The notes beneath the pieces were generated by a model. It was not told the origin of the DNA and did not search any database. It saw only the letters and a program-made list of their open reading frames with translations. The position numbers and the translations under genes were made by a program. Below, one piece after another: positions 44,964 through 54,425 of a stretch of 64,000 nucleotides of DNA (position 1 is its first letter; each line of letters opens with the position of its first letter). This DNA comes from Streptomyces sp. NBC_00448 (GTDB lineage: Bacteria > Actinomycetota > Actinomycetes > Streptomycetales > Streptomycetaceae): positions 1-64,000 of the forward strand of contig NZ_CP107913.1 of assembly GCF_036014115.1 (NCBI RefSeq), in the 5' to 3' direction.

Positions 44964-45644
44964 CTAACGGGCAGGTCTCTCGTCGACCATGTGTCGCCGA
45001 GCCGACGAAGCAGCTGTGAGGCGTTTCCCAGCTGTCCGCGGCGCATGTCCAGCCATGAACTGCCCCGAGTTTCGTAGAGTCCGGTGATCTTGTTTCCGGC
45101 AGACTGTGGGACTGGTTCCTGGCGTCGCCAGTAGCCCTGTTCGTACTCGGCGGGCGGCACGTAGGGCGAGCCAGTCCGACCAGGAGATCTCGCGGCCGAG
45201 GAAGCGTGGCTGCTCGAACGGCCATTCGGCGGCGATCCACTGCGGTACCAGCGCGTCGAGGGCCTGCTCGACCTTGCTGCCCACCAGCTCGTCCACCACC
45301 CACCAGGAGATCTCGCCGTCCGCGCCGGCCCGCGCCGGCGGGTCGATGTAGACGCAGCCGAGCAGAGCTGTCTCCGCGGCGTCGAGCAGCGCGTAGTTGA
45401 AGGACTGGTGTGCGGCGATCTCCTTCTCGTGCCGCAACAGGTCGGCCTGGTCGGCCTCGTAGGTCATGGTGGCCGCGGGCCAGCCCCAGGCCGGGCCGAA
45501 GATGGTCCACAACCGCTCGCGCGAACCCATCACCGCCGGATAGTCGAGCGGGGTGTCCGCCTCCCGGATCGGCCGCAGGTGATGACCGCCGCCCGGCAGC
45601 GGTACCAGGACGGGGTGGACGAAGTCATCGGGGAGCCAGCTCAT
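44964..45644 (-). CDS. GNAT-like acetyltransferase, C-terminus possibly frameshifted
   Basis: A 226-residue protein. Residues 1-170 read as a conserved GNAT-type protein (MSWLPDDFVHPVLVPLPGG, SFNYALLDAAETALLGCVYID, ISWWVVDELVGS, REISWSDWLAL). After WLAL the composition changes to Arg/Ser-rich, and another frame carries a protein-like segment (PPAEYEQGYWRRQEPVPQ). A one-base change near 45160 could explain this. Related proteins, as I remember them, end near WLAL. The function is unknown. Confidence 0.65.
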   Translation of the reverse strand: MSWLPDDFVHPVLVPLPGGGHHLRPIREADTPLDYPAVMGSRERLWTIFGPAWGWPAATMTYEADQADLLRHEKEIAAHQSFNYALLDAAETALLGCVYIDPPARAGADGEISWWVVDELVGSKVEQALDALVPQWIAAEWPFEQPRFLGREISWSDWLALRAARRVRTGLLATPGTSPTVCRKQDHRTLRNSGQFMAGHAPRTAGKRLTAASSARRHMVDERPAR

Positions 45645-45761
45645 AGCGCCCGACCGTAGCAGCGCGCAGCCGTCGACTCCCCTGGCGCTTCCCTGAAAAG
45701 CGTCGGCCCCCGCTCGTCCTGAGAAGGCCCGCCATCGCCCGAGCGAGGCTCCCGCGCGACG

Positions 45762-46409
45762 TCAGGGCGTCGGTTCCCGGTTCCTCGGCGTCGTGAGCTC
45801 GGCTCGAGTGATACCGACCGCGCGGAGCTCCTCGATGACGATTTCGAGGGCGGTGCGGGCCATGAGGGGGAAGACGCCGTCCTTGCAGTCCAACCGGATC
45901 AGGGGCGCGTCCTCGTCGACGGCCACGTAGTTCGGCGTGTATTCGGGTCCGGGAGGGCCGGTGAGTCCGGCTGCGCCGTCCTGCTGCACGCTGCCGTCGT
46001 TCGCGACGAGGTAGAGGCGCGGTTTCGCCGCGTTCAGAGCGCCGATCGCGCGGGCCGGATCGTCGCAGCGCACAGCGATACGCCAGTCCTGGCCATGAGC
46101 GATCCAGCGGTCCTCGTCGTATTCCATGATGAGGATCGGCAGCGTCAGATGGTCCACGACGATGCCATCCGGGTCGCTGAGGGAGGCCGCCCCTTCTGCC
46201 ATCCAGCGCGCGGCCCCGCCGTCGGACTCCCGCGCGTAGGCCTCGGCCGCGTGCCACACGGTCGCGCGGTCGCCGTTTCGTGCGATCTCGAACGGGATGT
46301 CCGCGTGCCGGCGTTCGTCGACGCCGGCTGTCGCGACGATCCGGCATCCGAGCGCGAGTGCGGCCTGCGGGTCGTTGCCCAGTGCTGCCAACAACTCGTC
46401 TCTGTCCAC
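45762..46409 (-). CDS. Hypothetical protein, 215 aa
   Basis: Not recognised. Starts with GTG 46409 (MDRDELLAALGNDPQAALALG). It is acidic with alternating helix and strand, has no signal peptide, and ends in a helix (FPLMARTALEIVIEELRAVGI). Codon use fits the neighbours, so it is likely a real gene. It is divergent from the MOSC fusion gene with 226 bp between them. Confidence 0.65.
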   Translation of the reverse strand: MDRDELLAALGNDPQAALALGCRIVATAGVDERRHADIPFEIARNGDRATVWHAAEAYARESDGGAARWMAEGAASLSDPDGIVVDHLTLPILIMEYDEDRWIAHGQDWRIAVRCDDPARAIGALNAAKPRLYLVANDGSVQQDGAAGLTGPPGPEYTPNYVAVDEDAPLIRLDCKDGVFPLMARTALEIVIEELRAVGITRAELTTPRNREPTP

Positions 46410-46635
46410 CGGCCATGTCTACCAGAACCCCCGAATCGGGGGACCTCGCGTGCGCCGGGCGCAAACCCGCCCCGCTCGATGCCCGGGAGCACGGCTCCTG
46501 CGCAGGTCAGCCGGGCGGGCCCAGCCCAGTGCTCTCCCCGCCGTTTTGCCGCCGCCGAAACGCCGGTCTAGCGTGGAAGGCGTGGCGGTCGGCGCCATCC
46601 GTCGCGCGGCGTCACGCGACCTGGGAGGTGGCGCG

Positions 46636-48405
46636 GTGGCCACGTTGACAGCGGTGAACGTCGGGATGCCGAAAGACGTCCCGTGGCACGGCAGGACCGT
46701 GCACACCGGCGTCTACAAGCAGACCGTGACCGGGCCGCGGATGGTGCGGCGGCTGAACATCGACGGTGACGGCCAGGGGGATCTGGGCGGGCACGGCGGC
46801 GAGCAGCGGGCCGTCCTGGTGTACCAGCTCGACTCGTACCGCTTCTGGGCGAAGGAACTGGGCCGCGACGACCTCGCCCCCGGCGGGTTCGGCGAAAACT
46901 TCACCGTGGAAGGCCTGCCCGACGACGAGGTCTGCATCGGGGACCGCTACCGCGTCGGCGGCGCCCTGTTCGAGGTCACCCAGCCCAGGGTGACCTGCTA
47001 CCGGGTGGGCCTGCGGATGGACGAGCCGCGGATGGCGGCCCTGCTGGTGGCGCACCACCGCCCCGGCTTCTACCTGCGCGTCGTCGAGGAGGGCGAGGTC
47101 GAGGCGGGCCAGGAGATCGTCAAGGTCTCCACCGGCCCGGAGGCGATGACCGTCGAGGAGATCGACCGGGTGCTCTACCTGCCGGGACACACCCGCGAGC
47201 AGGTCGAACGCGCCCTGCGCATCCCCGCGCTCAGCCCCGGCTGGCGCAGCTCCATGACGGCCCTGCTGGACCAGTCCGACGGCGGGGGCGGCGGCGGGGG
47301 CGGCAGCGCGGGCCTGAACGCCGCGGCCACCGCGCCGCCGCCCGCGTGGCCGGGCTTCCGCCCGCTGACCGTCACCCGCGTCCAGCCCGAGAGCCGCCAT
47401 GTGTTCTCCCTGTACCTGGCCGCCGCAGACGGCTCCGCGCTCCCGGCCGCGGCGCCGGGCCAGTTCCTCACCGTCAAGGTCCGGCCCGACAGCGGCGGAC
47501 CGCCCCTGATCCGCAGCTACTCGCTGTCCGGCGAGCCGGGCACCGGCACGTACCGGATCAGCGTGAAGGTCGAACCGCACGGCGCCGCCGGCAACGCGCT
47601 GCGCGCGCACGTGCGGGTCGGCGACCATGTGGAGGCAGCCGCGCCGCGCGGCACCTTCTGCCTGGCCGACGGGGACAACCCGGTGGTGCTGCTGTCGGCC
47701 GGTGTCGGCGCGACCCCCCTGCTGGCCATGCTGCACGCCCTCGCCCGCGAACGGTCCACCCGCCGGGTGTGGTGGCTGCACGGAGCCCGCGACGGCGCCG
47801 AGCACGCCTTCGCGCGGGAGAGCCGCGAGCTGGTCGCGGCGCTCCCGAACGCACGGTCGGCCGTCTACTACAGCCGCCCCACCAGCGCCGACCGGCCGGG
47901 CGTGGACTACGCGCGGGCGAGCCGACTCTCGGCGGAGACCGTCGGCGGTCTCGACCTGCCGGCCGATGCGGACGCGTACCTCTGCGGGCCGGCCGGCTTC
48001 ATGCGCGGCCTCGGCGCCGCCCTGGTGGAGGGCGGTCTGGACGAATCCCGCGTGCACACCGAGCTCTTCGGCGCGGACCCCTCCGTCACCCCCGGGATCA
48101 AGGCCGCGGACGCGGTCGCCCCGCACCAGCCGCCCGGCCCGGCCGGCACCGGCCCCGAGGTCACCTTCGCCCGCAGCGGCCTCGCCGTCCCCTGGAGCGA
48201 CGCGCGGGACTCGTTGCTGGAACTGGCCGAAGCCTGCGACGTGCCGGTCAAGTGGTCCTGCCGCACCGGCGTCTGCCACACCTGCGAACTCGCCCTGATG
48301 GCAGGCGCGGTGGACTACTCGCCCGACCCCGTGGAGCCTCCGGCCGAGGGCGACGTCCTCATCTGCTGCTCCAGGCCGACCGAGGGGATCGTCTTGGACC
48401 TGTGA
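46636..48405 (+). CDS. MOSC - flavin reductase - 2Fe-2S ferredoxin fusion
   Basis: A 589-residue three-part protein. GTG 46636 has GGAGG 7 nt upstream. Residues 1-215 are a MOSC domain plus 3-alpha segment of the YiiM kind (GEQRAVLVYQ, GFGENFTVEGL, RVTCYRVGLRM). A linker with eight consecutive Gly follows. Residues about 235-480 are a ferredoxin-reductase-type module: RSYSLSG for FAD, SAGVGATPLLAML for NAD(P), CGPAGFM. The end is a plant-type 2Fe-2S ferredoxin with CRTGVCHTC and a later Cys pair. It probably delivers electrons from NAD(P)H to a molybdenum-type or N-hydroxyl-reducing centre. No partner is nearby. Confidence 0.88.
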   Translation: MATLTAVNVGMPKDVPWHGRTVHTGVYKQTVTGPRMVRRLNIDGDGQGDLGGHGGEQRAVLVYQLDSYRFWAKELGRDDLAPGGFGENFTVEGLPDDEVCIGDRYRVGGALFEVTQPRVTCYRVGLRMDEPRMAALLVAHHRPGFYLRVVEEGEVEAGQEIVKVSTGPEAMTVEEIDRVLYLPGHTREQVERALRIPALSPGWRSSMTALLDQSDGGGGGGGGSAGLNAAATAPPPAWPGFRPLTVTRVQPESRHVFSLYLAAADGSALPAAAPGQFLTVKVRPDSGGPPLIRSYSLSGEPGTGTYRISVKVEPHGAAGNALRAHVRVGDHVEAAAPRGTFCLADGDNPVVLLSAGVGATPLLAMLHALARERSTRRVWWLHGARDGAEHAFARESRELVAALPNARSAVYYSRPTSADRPGVDYARASRLSAETVGGLDLPADADAYLCGPAGFMRGLGAALVEGGLDESRVHTELFGADPSVTPGIKAADAVAPHQPPGPAGTGPEVTFARSGLAVPWSDARDSLLELAEACDVPVKWSCRTGVCHTCELALMAGAVDYSPDPVEPPAEGDVLICCSRPTEGIVLDL

Positions 48406-48703
48406 GCCCGGAGCCGGCTGAGCCATCCGCACGTGCCAGAGTGCGTCCCCTGTCGCGTGGAGCGGGGAATTCCTCGTGCGCGGGGTGTGGTCGCGGAGGG
48501 GCGGTGGAAGGCAGCGGACGTTTGCTGTCGACGGAGGTCGCGACGCCGTCGGTGCCGGGGGGCGAGGGAACGGCGCGAGGCGCGATCCGGATGTCCCGCG
48601 GTTCGGCGGTCCCGGATGTCGAGAACGTGCCACCGGCTCCGTCCCAGGGACCAGGGACATCAGCGGCCACCACGGGCCGCACGTGAAGAAGGAGGAACCC
48701 GCG

Positions 48704-49144
48704 ATGGCGGTTCAGCGGATGGACAACGTCGGCATCGTCGTCGAGGACCTGGACGCCGCGGTCGCGTTCTTCGTGGAGCTCGGTATGGAGCTGGAGGGGA
48801 GGGCGGAGGTCGAGGGCCTCTTCGCCGACCAGTGCACCGGACTCGACGGTGTCCGCTGCGACATCGCGATGGTGCGGACCCCGGACGGTCACAGCCGGCT
48901 CGAACTGGCGAAGTACCGCAGCCCCGCGGTGATCAGCGCCGGGCCGCGCGACCGGCCGCACAACATCCTGGGTACGCACCGCGTGATGTTCGCCGTCGAC
49001 GACATCGAGGCCACCGTTGCCCGCCTGCGCCCTCACGGCGCCGAACTCCTCGGCGAGATCGCCCGGTTCGAGGACAGCTATCTGCTGTGCTACCTCCGCG
49101 GCCCGGAGGGCATCATCGTCGGACTGGCCGAGCAACTGCGCTGA
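48704..49144 (+). CDS. VOC / glyoxalase-fold protein
   Basis: A 146-residue protein starting at ATG 48704 with AAGGAGG 6-7 nt upstream. MDNVGIVVEDLDAAVAFFVELGMEL and HRVMFAVDDIEATVARLRPHGAEL are the two VOC half-units, ending in LRGPEGIIVGLAEQL with the usual Glu three from the end. It resembles methylmalonyl-CoA-epimerase-like or glyoxalase members; the substrate is unknown. About 300 bp upstream has no gene. Confidence 0.85.
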   Translation: MAVQRMDNVGIVVEDLDAAVAFFVELGMELEGRAEVEGLFADQCTGLDGVRCDIAMVRTPDGHSRLELAKYRSPAVISAGPRDRPHNILGTHRVMFAVDDIEATVARLRPHGAELLGEIARFEDSYLLCYLRGPEGIIVGLAEQLR

Positions 49145-49367
49145 GAGGGAGAAGCCGGACCGCACAGGCGCCCAACTCCTTCGGCAGCAGGCGCTGATGC
49201 TCCGGTTCGGCCGGCACGGGAGGGCGGTGGCGACCGCTCGCGGCGTGCCGGAAAGGCCTCACGTCCGGTGAGACGCGCCGCGCACCGTGCGGGTGGCCCG
49301 TGGCTCCTTCGCCGGGAGGAGTCATGGGCCCGGTCACGATGTCACGATGGTCCGCGGGGGTGCGGCG

Positions 49368-49735
49368 TCAGGCCCTGGCCCACTTCTGGTTCGCGCCGCC
49401 GTTGCCGTCCCAGATCGCCAACTGGGTGACGTCGGTGGTCGAGGAGGCGGGGTCGTCGAGGCAGCGGCCGGAGGCGGGGTTGCGGTAGCCGCCGTTGTAC
49501 GGCTGCCACTGCTGGTTGCCGCCGCCGGTGCAGTCCCAGATCTCGACCTTGGTGCCGTTCGCGGTACCGGCGCCGGTCACGTCCAGGCACTTGCCGACCG
49601 CGCGCAGCGTGCCGTCGGAGGCCGCGGTCCAGTTCTGCGCGGCGGTGTTGTTGCAGGACCAGATCTGGGCCGCGGTGCCGTTGGCGGTGTTGCCGCCGTT
49701 GACGTCGAGGCACTTCCCGGCGCCGCCGTACCGCC
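49368..49735 (-). pseudogene. C-terminal ricin B lectin domain remnant
   Basis: About 120 residues form one complete three-part ricin B trefoil: GKCLDVNGGNTANGT to QNW, GKCLDVTGAGTANGT to QQW, and GRCLDDPASST to QKW. Upstream the frame loses similarity at about 49740 and has no signal peptide or catalytic domain. This is the tail of a secreted glycoside hydrolase whose front part was deleted. Confidence 0.7.
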
Positions 49736-49816
49736 CGGCCCGTTCGAGGGACCGTGCGCGCGCTCGCGTCACGGACCGTCCCGGAAACCGGCCCTGGGCC
49801 CGCGAGGGCCGGTGGT

Positions 49817-50158
49817 TCAGGACGGGATCTCGCCGCCGATGCCCGTCTCGTTGCCGTCGTCGTCGCGGAACACCCACTTGCAGACGCCGCCGTGCTCCTC
49901 GACCTCCACCGGCTCAAGGCCCCGGCCGGCGATGCGCGCGATCTCGGAGCGGGGTTCGTCCACCCAGACCATGCTCACCGCACCGCTCGCCCGCTCGGCC
50001 TCCTCGACGATGTACACGTACCGCTCGTCCGCCAGCCGCCACACCGCTTCGACGTCGTTGGGGAAGGGGGCCGGCTCCGCGCCGAACAACCGCTGGTACC
50101 AGCCCAACGCGCGTGCGTAGTCGCGCACCGCGATGCCGGCGAAAATGCCCACGGACAT
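49817..50158 (-). CDS. VOC family protein, 113 aa
   Basis: A single-length VOC protein: MSVGIFAGIAVRDYARALGWYQRLFG, split over residues 1-26, followed by RLADERYVYIVEEAERAS and WVFRDDDGNETGIGGE with the metal-type Glu near the end. No neighbours in the same direction close enough to make a clear operon. Substrate unknown. Confidence 0.8.
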   Translation of the reverse strand: MSVGIFAGIAVRDYARALGWYQRLFGAEPAPFPNDVEAVWRLADERYVYIVEEAERASGAVSMVWVDEPRSEIARIAGRGLEPVEVEEHGGVCKWVFRDDDGNETGIGGEIPS

Positions 50159-50322
50159 GATCGGGACTCGCTCTCAAGACGACCCACCGGTCGCCTTGCG
50201 TCCGACAGAGCACAGACTGCGTCGGACGGCAGGACTCATCGGTGCGCCGCGGAGACTTCGGCCGACCGGCGGGTTGCCCCGCCGGCCGGCCGACCCACCG
50301 ACCTGTCAGGCCGGCCGAGCCG

Positions 50323-52056
50323 TCAACCCGTCGCGGGGACCACCAGCCAGTCCCCGGACGTGGCGTGGTCGGCATCGCCGTTGAAGTCGACCGTGTAGAG
50401 GGTGTCACCGGGGCCGGGCGCGTCGTCGAACGCGAAGGTGCCGTCAGCGGCCACTCTGAGCGTCGGGAGCGAGGCCGCGCCGCCCTTCGTGCGACGCTGC
50501 ACCCGCACGACCGTGCCCTGGGGCAGCGCGGTGCCGCTCGTGGTGAGCGTGCCCGCGATGTGCACGCTGCTGCCGGCCCCCGCGGCCGTCGGCGCGGTCA
50601 GCGCCACCGTGGTCGGCGCCTTGGCGACGGTGACCGTCTTCGTGGCGTCGGCCGCCGGGTCGTGTTCGGCGTCGCCCGCGTAGGACACGGTGTAGGTGGC
50701 GGTCCCGGCCTGCGACGGAGTGTCCTCGATGGTGAACGAACCGTCGGCCGCGGACGTGACCGGGTCGAGTTGGTGGCTGCCGCTCGCGTCCGTGCGGACC
50801 GCCGTCAGGCGCGCAGGCGCCCCGGACGCCGGACCGTTGAGCACGATCGTGCCGCTCAGCTCGACCTTCTGCCCGGCGTAGGGGGACTCCGGCCCCACGG
50901 TCAGCGGACCCTGGAAGGACGCGTGGTAGCGGGAACCGGCGTTGCTGACGATGTGCAGCCAGTACGCGTCACCGGCCGCGTCGCTGGTGACCGCGAACAG
51001 CTTCGAGGCGTCCGCGGACCAGGCGAGGCCGCGCGACGCGATCCGGTCTCCGCCGTCGGCTCCGTCCTGGAAGACGAAGCTGCGCGGCGCGTCACCGTGC
51101 GCCGGGTCGGCGTCCTGCACCAGCAGGTCGGCCTCGTCGCCGGGCGCCGCGAGACCGCGGGCCACCAGCGAGCTGTCCGGGCTGAAGGCCACGGCGGTCG
51201 CCGAGGCGTCGGCCGGAGGCGCGCTCCAGCCCGGGTCGGCGTCGGACATGTCCGAGGCCTTCAGCAGCCGGAACCCCGCGGCGCCGTAGGCGAGTCCGAC
51301 CAGCGAGCCGTCGGCGTTGAGCGCGTCGTCCTGCGCGGCCAGCGCGGGTGCGGCGACGGTGCCGGGCCAGGAACGGCCCGAGACGTACTTCGCCTTGCTC
51401 ATGTCGTAGAGGTTCGCGTACGACTCGGTGGTGCCGTACGTCGACGTGTAGAGGAGCAGTCCGGGGGCGCCGGGCTGGGGGACGGCGAAGCGGAAGTTCT
51501 GCCCCGAGGTCAGGGTGCTCGTCCCGTTGAGTCCGAATGTCCGGTAGTCCAGGTAGGTCGCCCGGGTGCAGTCCGTGCCGACGTTCGCGGCCAGGTTGGT
51601 GTAGAACGCCTTGCCGTCGGCCGTGGCGATCTCCCGCCCGCACACGCCCTGATGAGCGTCGCCGAGGAGCGACCCCGAGGCGTAGGTGTCGGCGTTCAGC
51701 GCGAGGACGTAGTCGGTGGACCCCACGTAGAGGAGCCCGCCGTCCTCCGACAGCGCCATGCCGCTCGGGCGGTCAAGCTTGCTCATGGTCACTGTCTTCA
51801 GCAGGTTGCCGTCGAAGTCGTACACCAGCAGCGCGTCGGTGCGGGGCGAGGAGTACTGGCCGGTGGTGATCAGGACGCGGTGCCGGGCCTGGTCCACCAG
51901 CATGTGTGAGTACGAGATGGTGGGCAGCCGGATCGAGACGTCCGACGGCTCGGCGGCCTGCGCGGCCGGTGACAGTGCGACGGACAGCGCGCCCCCGCCC
52001 AGAGCCAGTGCGAGCAGTACGGATGCGACCCGCCGAAAACGGGCATGCCTTCTCAC
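50323..52056 (-). CDS. Secreted beta-propeller protein with Ig-like repeats
   Basis: A 577-residue exported protein. GTG 52056 is preferred because a G-rich RBS precedes it and the signal peptide (RRHARFRRVASVLLALALGG to AAQAAEP) starts there; ATG 52077 is in frame upstream. Residues about 45-370 look like a YVTN/WD-type propeller (LLVYDFDGNLLKTVTMSKLDRPSGMAL in two strands; DASKLFAVTSDAAGD). Residues about 385-575 are two Ig-like domains (YAGQKVELSGTIVLNG, STATYTVSYAGDAEH-type strands). A cell-surface or secreted binding role is likely; the specific function is unknown. Confidence 0.8.
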   Translation of the reverse strand: MRRHARFRRVASVLLALALGGGALSVALSPAAQAAEPSDVSIRLPTISYSHMLVDQARHRVLITTGQYSSPRTDALLVYDFDGNLLKTVTMSKLDRPSGMALSEDGGLLYVGSTDYVLALNADTYASGSLLGDAHQGVCGREIATADGKAFYTNLAANVGTDCTRATYLDYRTFGLNGTSTLTSGQNFRFAVPQPGAPGLLLYTSTYGTTESYANLYDMSKAKYVSGRSWPGTVAAPALAAQDDALNADGSLVGLAYGAAGFRLLKASDMSDADPGWSAPPADASATAVAFSPDSSLVARGLAAPGDEADLLVQDADPAHGDAPRSFVFQDGADGGDRIASRGLAWSADASKLFAVTSDAAGDAYWLHIVSNAGSRYHASFQGPLTVGPESPYAGQKVELSGTIVLNGPASGAPARLTAVRTDASGSHQLDPVTSAADGSFTIEDTPSQAGTATYTVSYAGDAEHDPAADATKTVTVAKAPTTVALTAPTAAGAGSSVHIAGTLTTSGTALPQGTVVRVQRRTKGGAASLPTLRVAADGTFAFDDAPGPGDTLYTVDFNGDADHATSGDWLVVPATG

Positions 52057-52502
52057 GCGTGTCCCCCCAAAAGACATTGTCGTACCGTCAGATGTGTACG
52101 ACTTGTGAAGAATAACAGGGGCGCGCTCTCGTGTAACGGGTAATCAGTAGCGGCGCCGCGGGGCCACGTCGACGACGTCGTAGCCGGGGTCGTAACCCCC
52201 GCCCGACGGCACGCCGCTGCGGGAGGACGCGGCGTAGGGGCCGCCCGTTGGGCGTGCGGGCGGGCGACGTGCGCGACGGCCGCGCGTACATCGCCGTCCG
52301 GGCCCCGGAGCCGGCGTGGACGACCGCCGTCGCTCGGGGCGGGCAGGGGCGGCGGCGCACCGGTCGTCCGCGCCGGCTTGGGGGTCCGGCTGTTCGGCCG
52401 GGCGGTGTGCAGGCCGGCCCGATGCAGAGCCGGTGGGGCGTGGAGGTCGGTGCGGATGGTGGCTCGCGGCCGGTTCACCCTGGGCCGTGCTTCGGGCCGC
52501 GG
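52057..52502. other. Intergenic region with possible 3' gene remnant
   Basis: About 446 bp. The part next to the propeller gene is A/T-richer and should hold its promoter. Further along, a minus-strand frame ending SGGGYDPGYDVVDVAPRRRY just before 52144 looks like a protein tail, but nothing upstream of it in that frame is recognisable. No confident gene. Confidence 0.4.
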
Positions 52503-53576
52503 TCAGCCTGAGACCCGCACCGGGTTCTTGCCGCAGCCGAACCTCGGGGACTGGACCGCGACGTACGCGGCGAGGACGCGGGCCGCGTCGTAGCTGCCGT
52601 CGTCCTGGTCGCGGGCCACGAACGCCACGTCTTGCTTGCCGCAGGTCAGCTCGACCGTCGCCAGGTTCCGGCCGGCGTATCCGGCGTCGCGCGGGGCGAG
52701 CAGGCGGCCCGGTCCGTAGGTCTTGGCCACGCCGGAGAAGGTACGGGACAGCCCTCGGTCGGCGGAGAGGGTGATCAGGTCCACTCTGCCCACGTCGCTG
52801 TTCAGGGTGCACACGCTGACCGAGCGGCCGTTGGCCCGGTACGCGCCGCGCGGGTTGGTCTTCGCGGGCAGCGCGGACGCCGGAAGGCCGCACCGGTCCG
52901 GGGACGACATCCCGGACGCGTGGTGCTCGGCGGCCGGCAGCGTCGGCTTCGGCAGCGTTCCCTCGCAGTGGAGTGAGGAGGCGGCGCGGTTGGCGAGTGC
53001 GACGGCTGCCTTCGCCATCCGCAGGTCGCCGTCGCCGTTCGCGCCGTCGTCGTCCACCGGCAGGATCGAGGCCCTGGGGCGGTAGGACAGCCGCACCACG
53101 TCCGGCGCGCTGTCGTCGTAGACGCCCTCGGCGAAGCAGGCGCGGGGCAGTTCCACCCAGGCGTCCCGGTCGTCCGCCATGCCCGTGAGCCCCGGTCCGA
53201 GCGGGGAGAGGTCGCCGGTCAGGCCGTCGTTCGACCATCCGCCGTCGGAGCTGTCGGTGTCGAGCACGTCGAGGTCGGCGTAGAAGACGTCCGAGCTGTC
53301 GTCGACCTTCCGGCCCCGGTCGACGCCCACCATGATCCGGCACTCGGGTGTGGTGCCGCCGTACGGCGTGATGTCCTGCGTGGAGGTGGCGCGGTGCGGG
53401 AAGAGCGCCGACAGGTCGACGCCCCAGCACGAGGGCGCCGCCGCTATGAAGGGCGGCCGGCCCCTCGCCCACGTCGCCCCGCCGCCGAACGCCACCGCCA
53501 AGGCGACCACGGCCGCCACCGCCATCCACACGACCCGCGTCTGCCGCGTCCGCGCGGCCCCCGTGTCCTCGCTCAT
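52503..53576 (-). CDS. Membrane-anchored exported protein, 357 aa
   Basis: ATG 53576. A short cytoplasmic Arg-containing N-terminus precedes one transmembrane helix (VVWMAVAAVVALAVAF, about residues 15-32); the rest is extracellular. Cysteines are spaced in two similar halves (SCWGVDLSALFP, ECRIMV, ACFAEG; then RCGLPASALP, VCTLNS, TCGKQD), suggesting a duplicated disulphide-bonded domain. I do not recognise a named family, though such proteins are common in Streptomyces. Confidence 0.75.
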   Translation of the reverse strand: MSEDTGAARTRQTRVVWMAVAAVVALAVAFGGGATWARGRPPFIAAAPSCWGVDLSALFPHRATSTQDITPYGGTTPECRIMVGVDRGRKVDDSSDVFYADLDVLDTDSSDGGWSNDGLTGDLSPLGPGLTGMADDRDAWVELPRACFAEGVYDDSAPDVVRLSYRPRASILPVDDDGANGDGDLRMAKAAVALANRAASSLHCEGTLPKPTLPAAEHHASGMSSPDRCGLPASALPAKTNPRGAYRANGRSVSVCTLNSDVGRVDLITLSADRGLSRTFSGVAKTYGPGRLLAPRDAGYAGRNLATVELTCGKQDVAFVARDQDDGSYDAARVLAAYVAVQSPRFGCGKNPVRVSG

Positions 53577-53784
53577 CGGCACATCGTCGCAGACGCGAGC
53601 CGGGCCGCTGCAGGGCCACCCCCGGGCCACCGGCTCGACAGCCCCTCAACTGCCGTGTAGAGAGAGGCAGTTCGGCTGTCACCCGCGCGCACACGATCAA
53701 CACGGCATGCTCCACGGCGTCCTCGCCGTACGGAGCCGACGGCACGGCAGGGACGACAGCGAGGGGCGGACGGGGCGAGAATGA

Positions 53785-54425
53785 GTGTTCACGGGGGCAT
53801 CGGGGTCGGCGGGGCTTCCGCCGGCGGAGGCCGAGGCGGCTGAGGTGGCGGCGGCCGCCGAGGTCGCGGAGCACGCCGCGCGCGAGGCCGGCGGGCTGCT
53901 GCTGCGGCTGCGCGGCACGCGGGCGGCCCAGGGCCGCCCCAAGGGGGGCCACGAACTCGTCACGGACGCCGACCTGCGGGCGGACGAGCTGATCAGACGC
54001 ATCGTCACCGACCGCTTCCCCACCCACCGGGTCGTCAGCGAGGAGACCTGGGACGGCTGGCGGGACGACCCGTTCGACGGCCCGGTATGGGTCGTCGACC
54101 CGATGGACGGCTCCGCCAACTACGTGCACGGCTATTCGTACGTGTCGGTGTCCGTCGCGTTCGCGATCGACGGGGTGGTGCGCGCGGGCACGGTGCACGC
54201 GCCGTTCCTGCGCCGGACGTTCACCGCGGTCCGGGGCGGCGGGGCGCGCTGCGACGGGCGGCCCCTGCGCGCCGCGGACACCGGCGCCCTGGGCGACGCG
54301 CTCGTCAGCACCGGCTTCCCGCACGAGGGCGGCGGTCTCGACGCCGTGATGGAGCGGGTCCGCCGCCTGGTGGTCAACTGCCGCGACGTACGGCGCCGGC
54401 TCCCCCGCCCTGGACATCTGCCTCG
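53785..54425 (+). pseudogene. Inositol-monophosphatase family gene, frameshifted and truncated
   Basis: Start GTG 53785. Metal-binding motifs are intact: HRVVSEETWDG, then WVVDPMDGSANYVHG (DPxDGS). Near 54391-54397 one extra base shifts the frame; read in the next frame the conserved GSPALDICLV appears. The coding then ends abruptly at about 54425 and joins a short-chain dehydrogenase. The C-terminal third, including the WDxAA-type motif, is missing, so the enzyme is not functional as drawn. Confidence 0.72.

Noticed and set aside
52144..54417. 757-codon minus-strand open frame
   Set aside because: Overlaps the phosphatase remnant and the membrane-anchored protein in other frames; no coherent domain.
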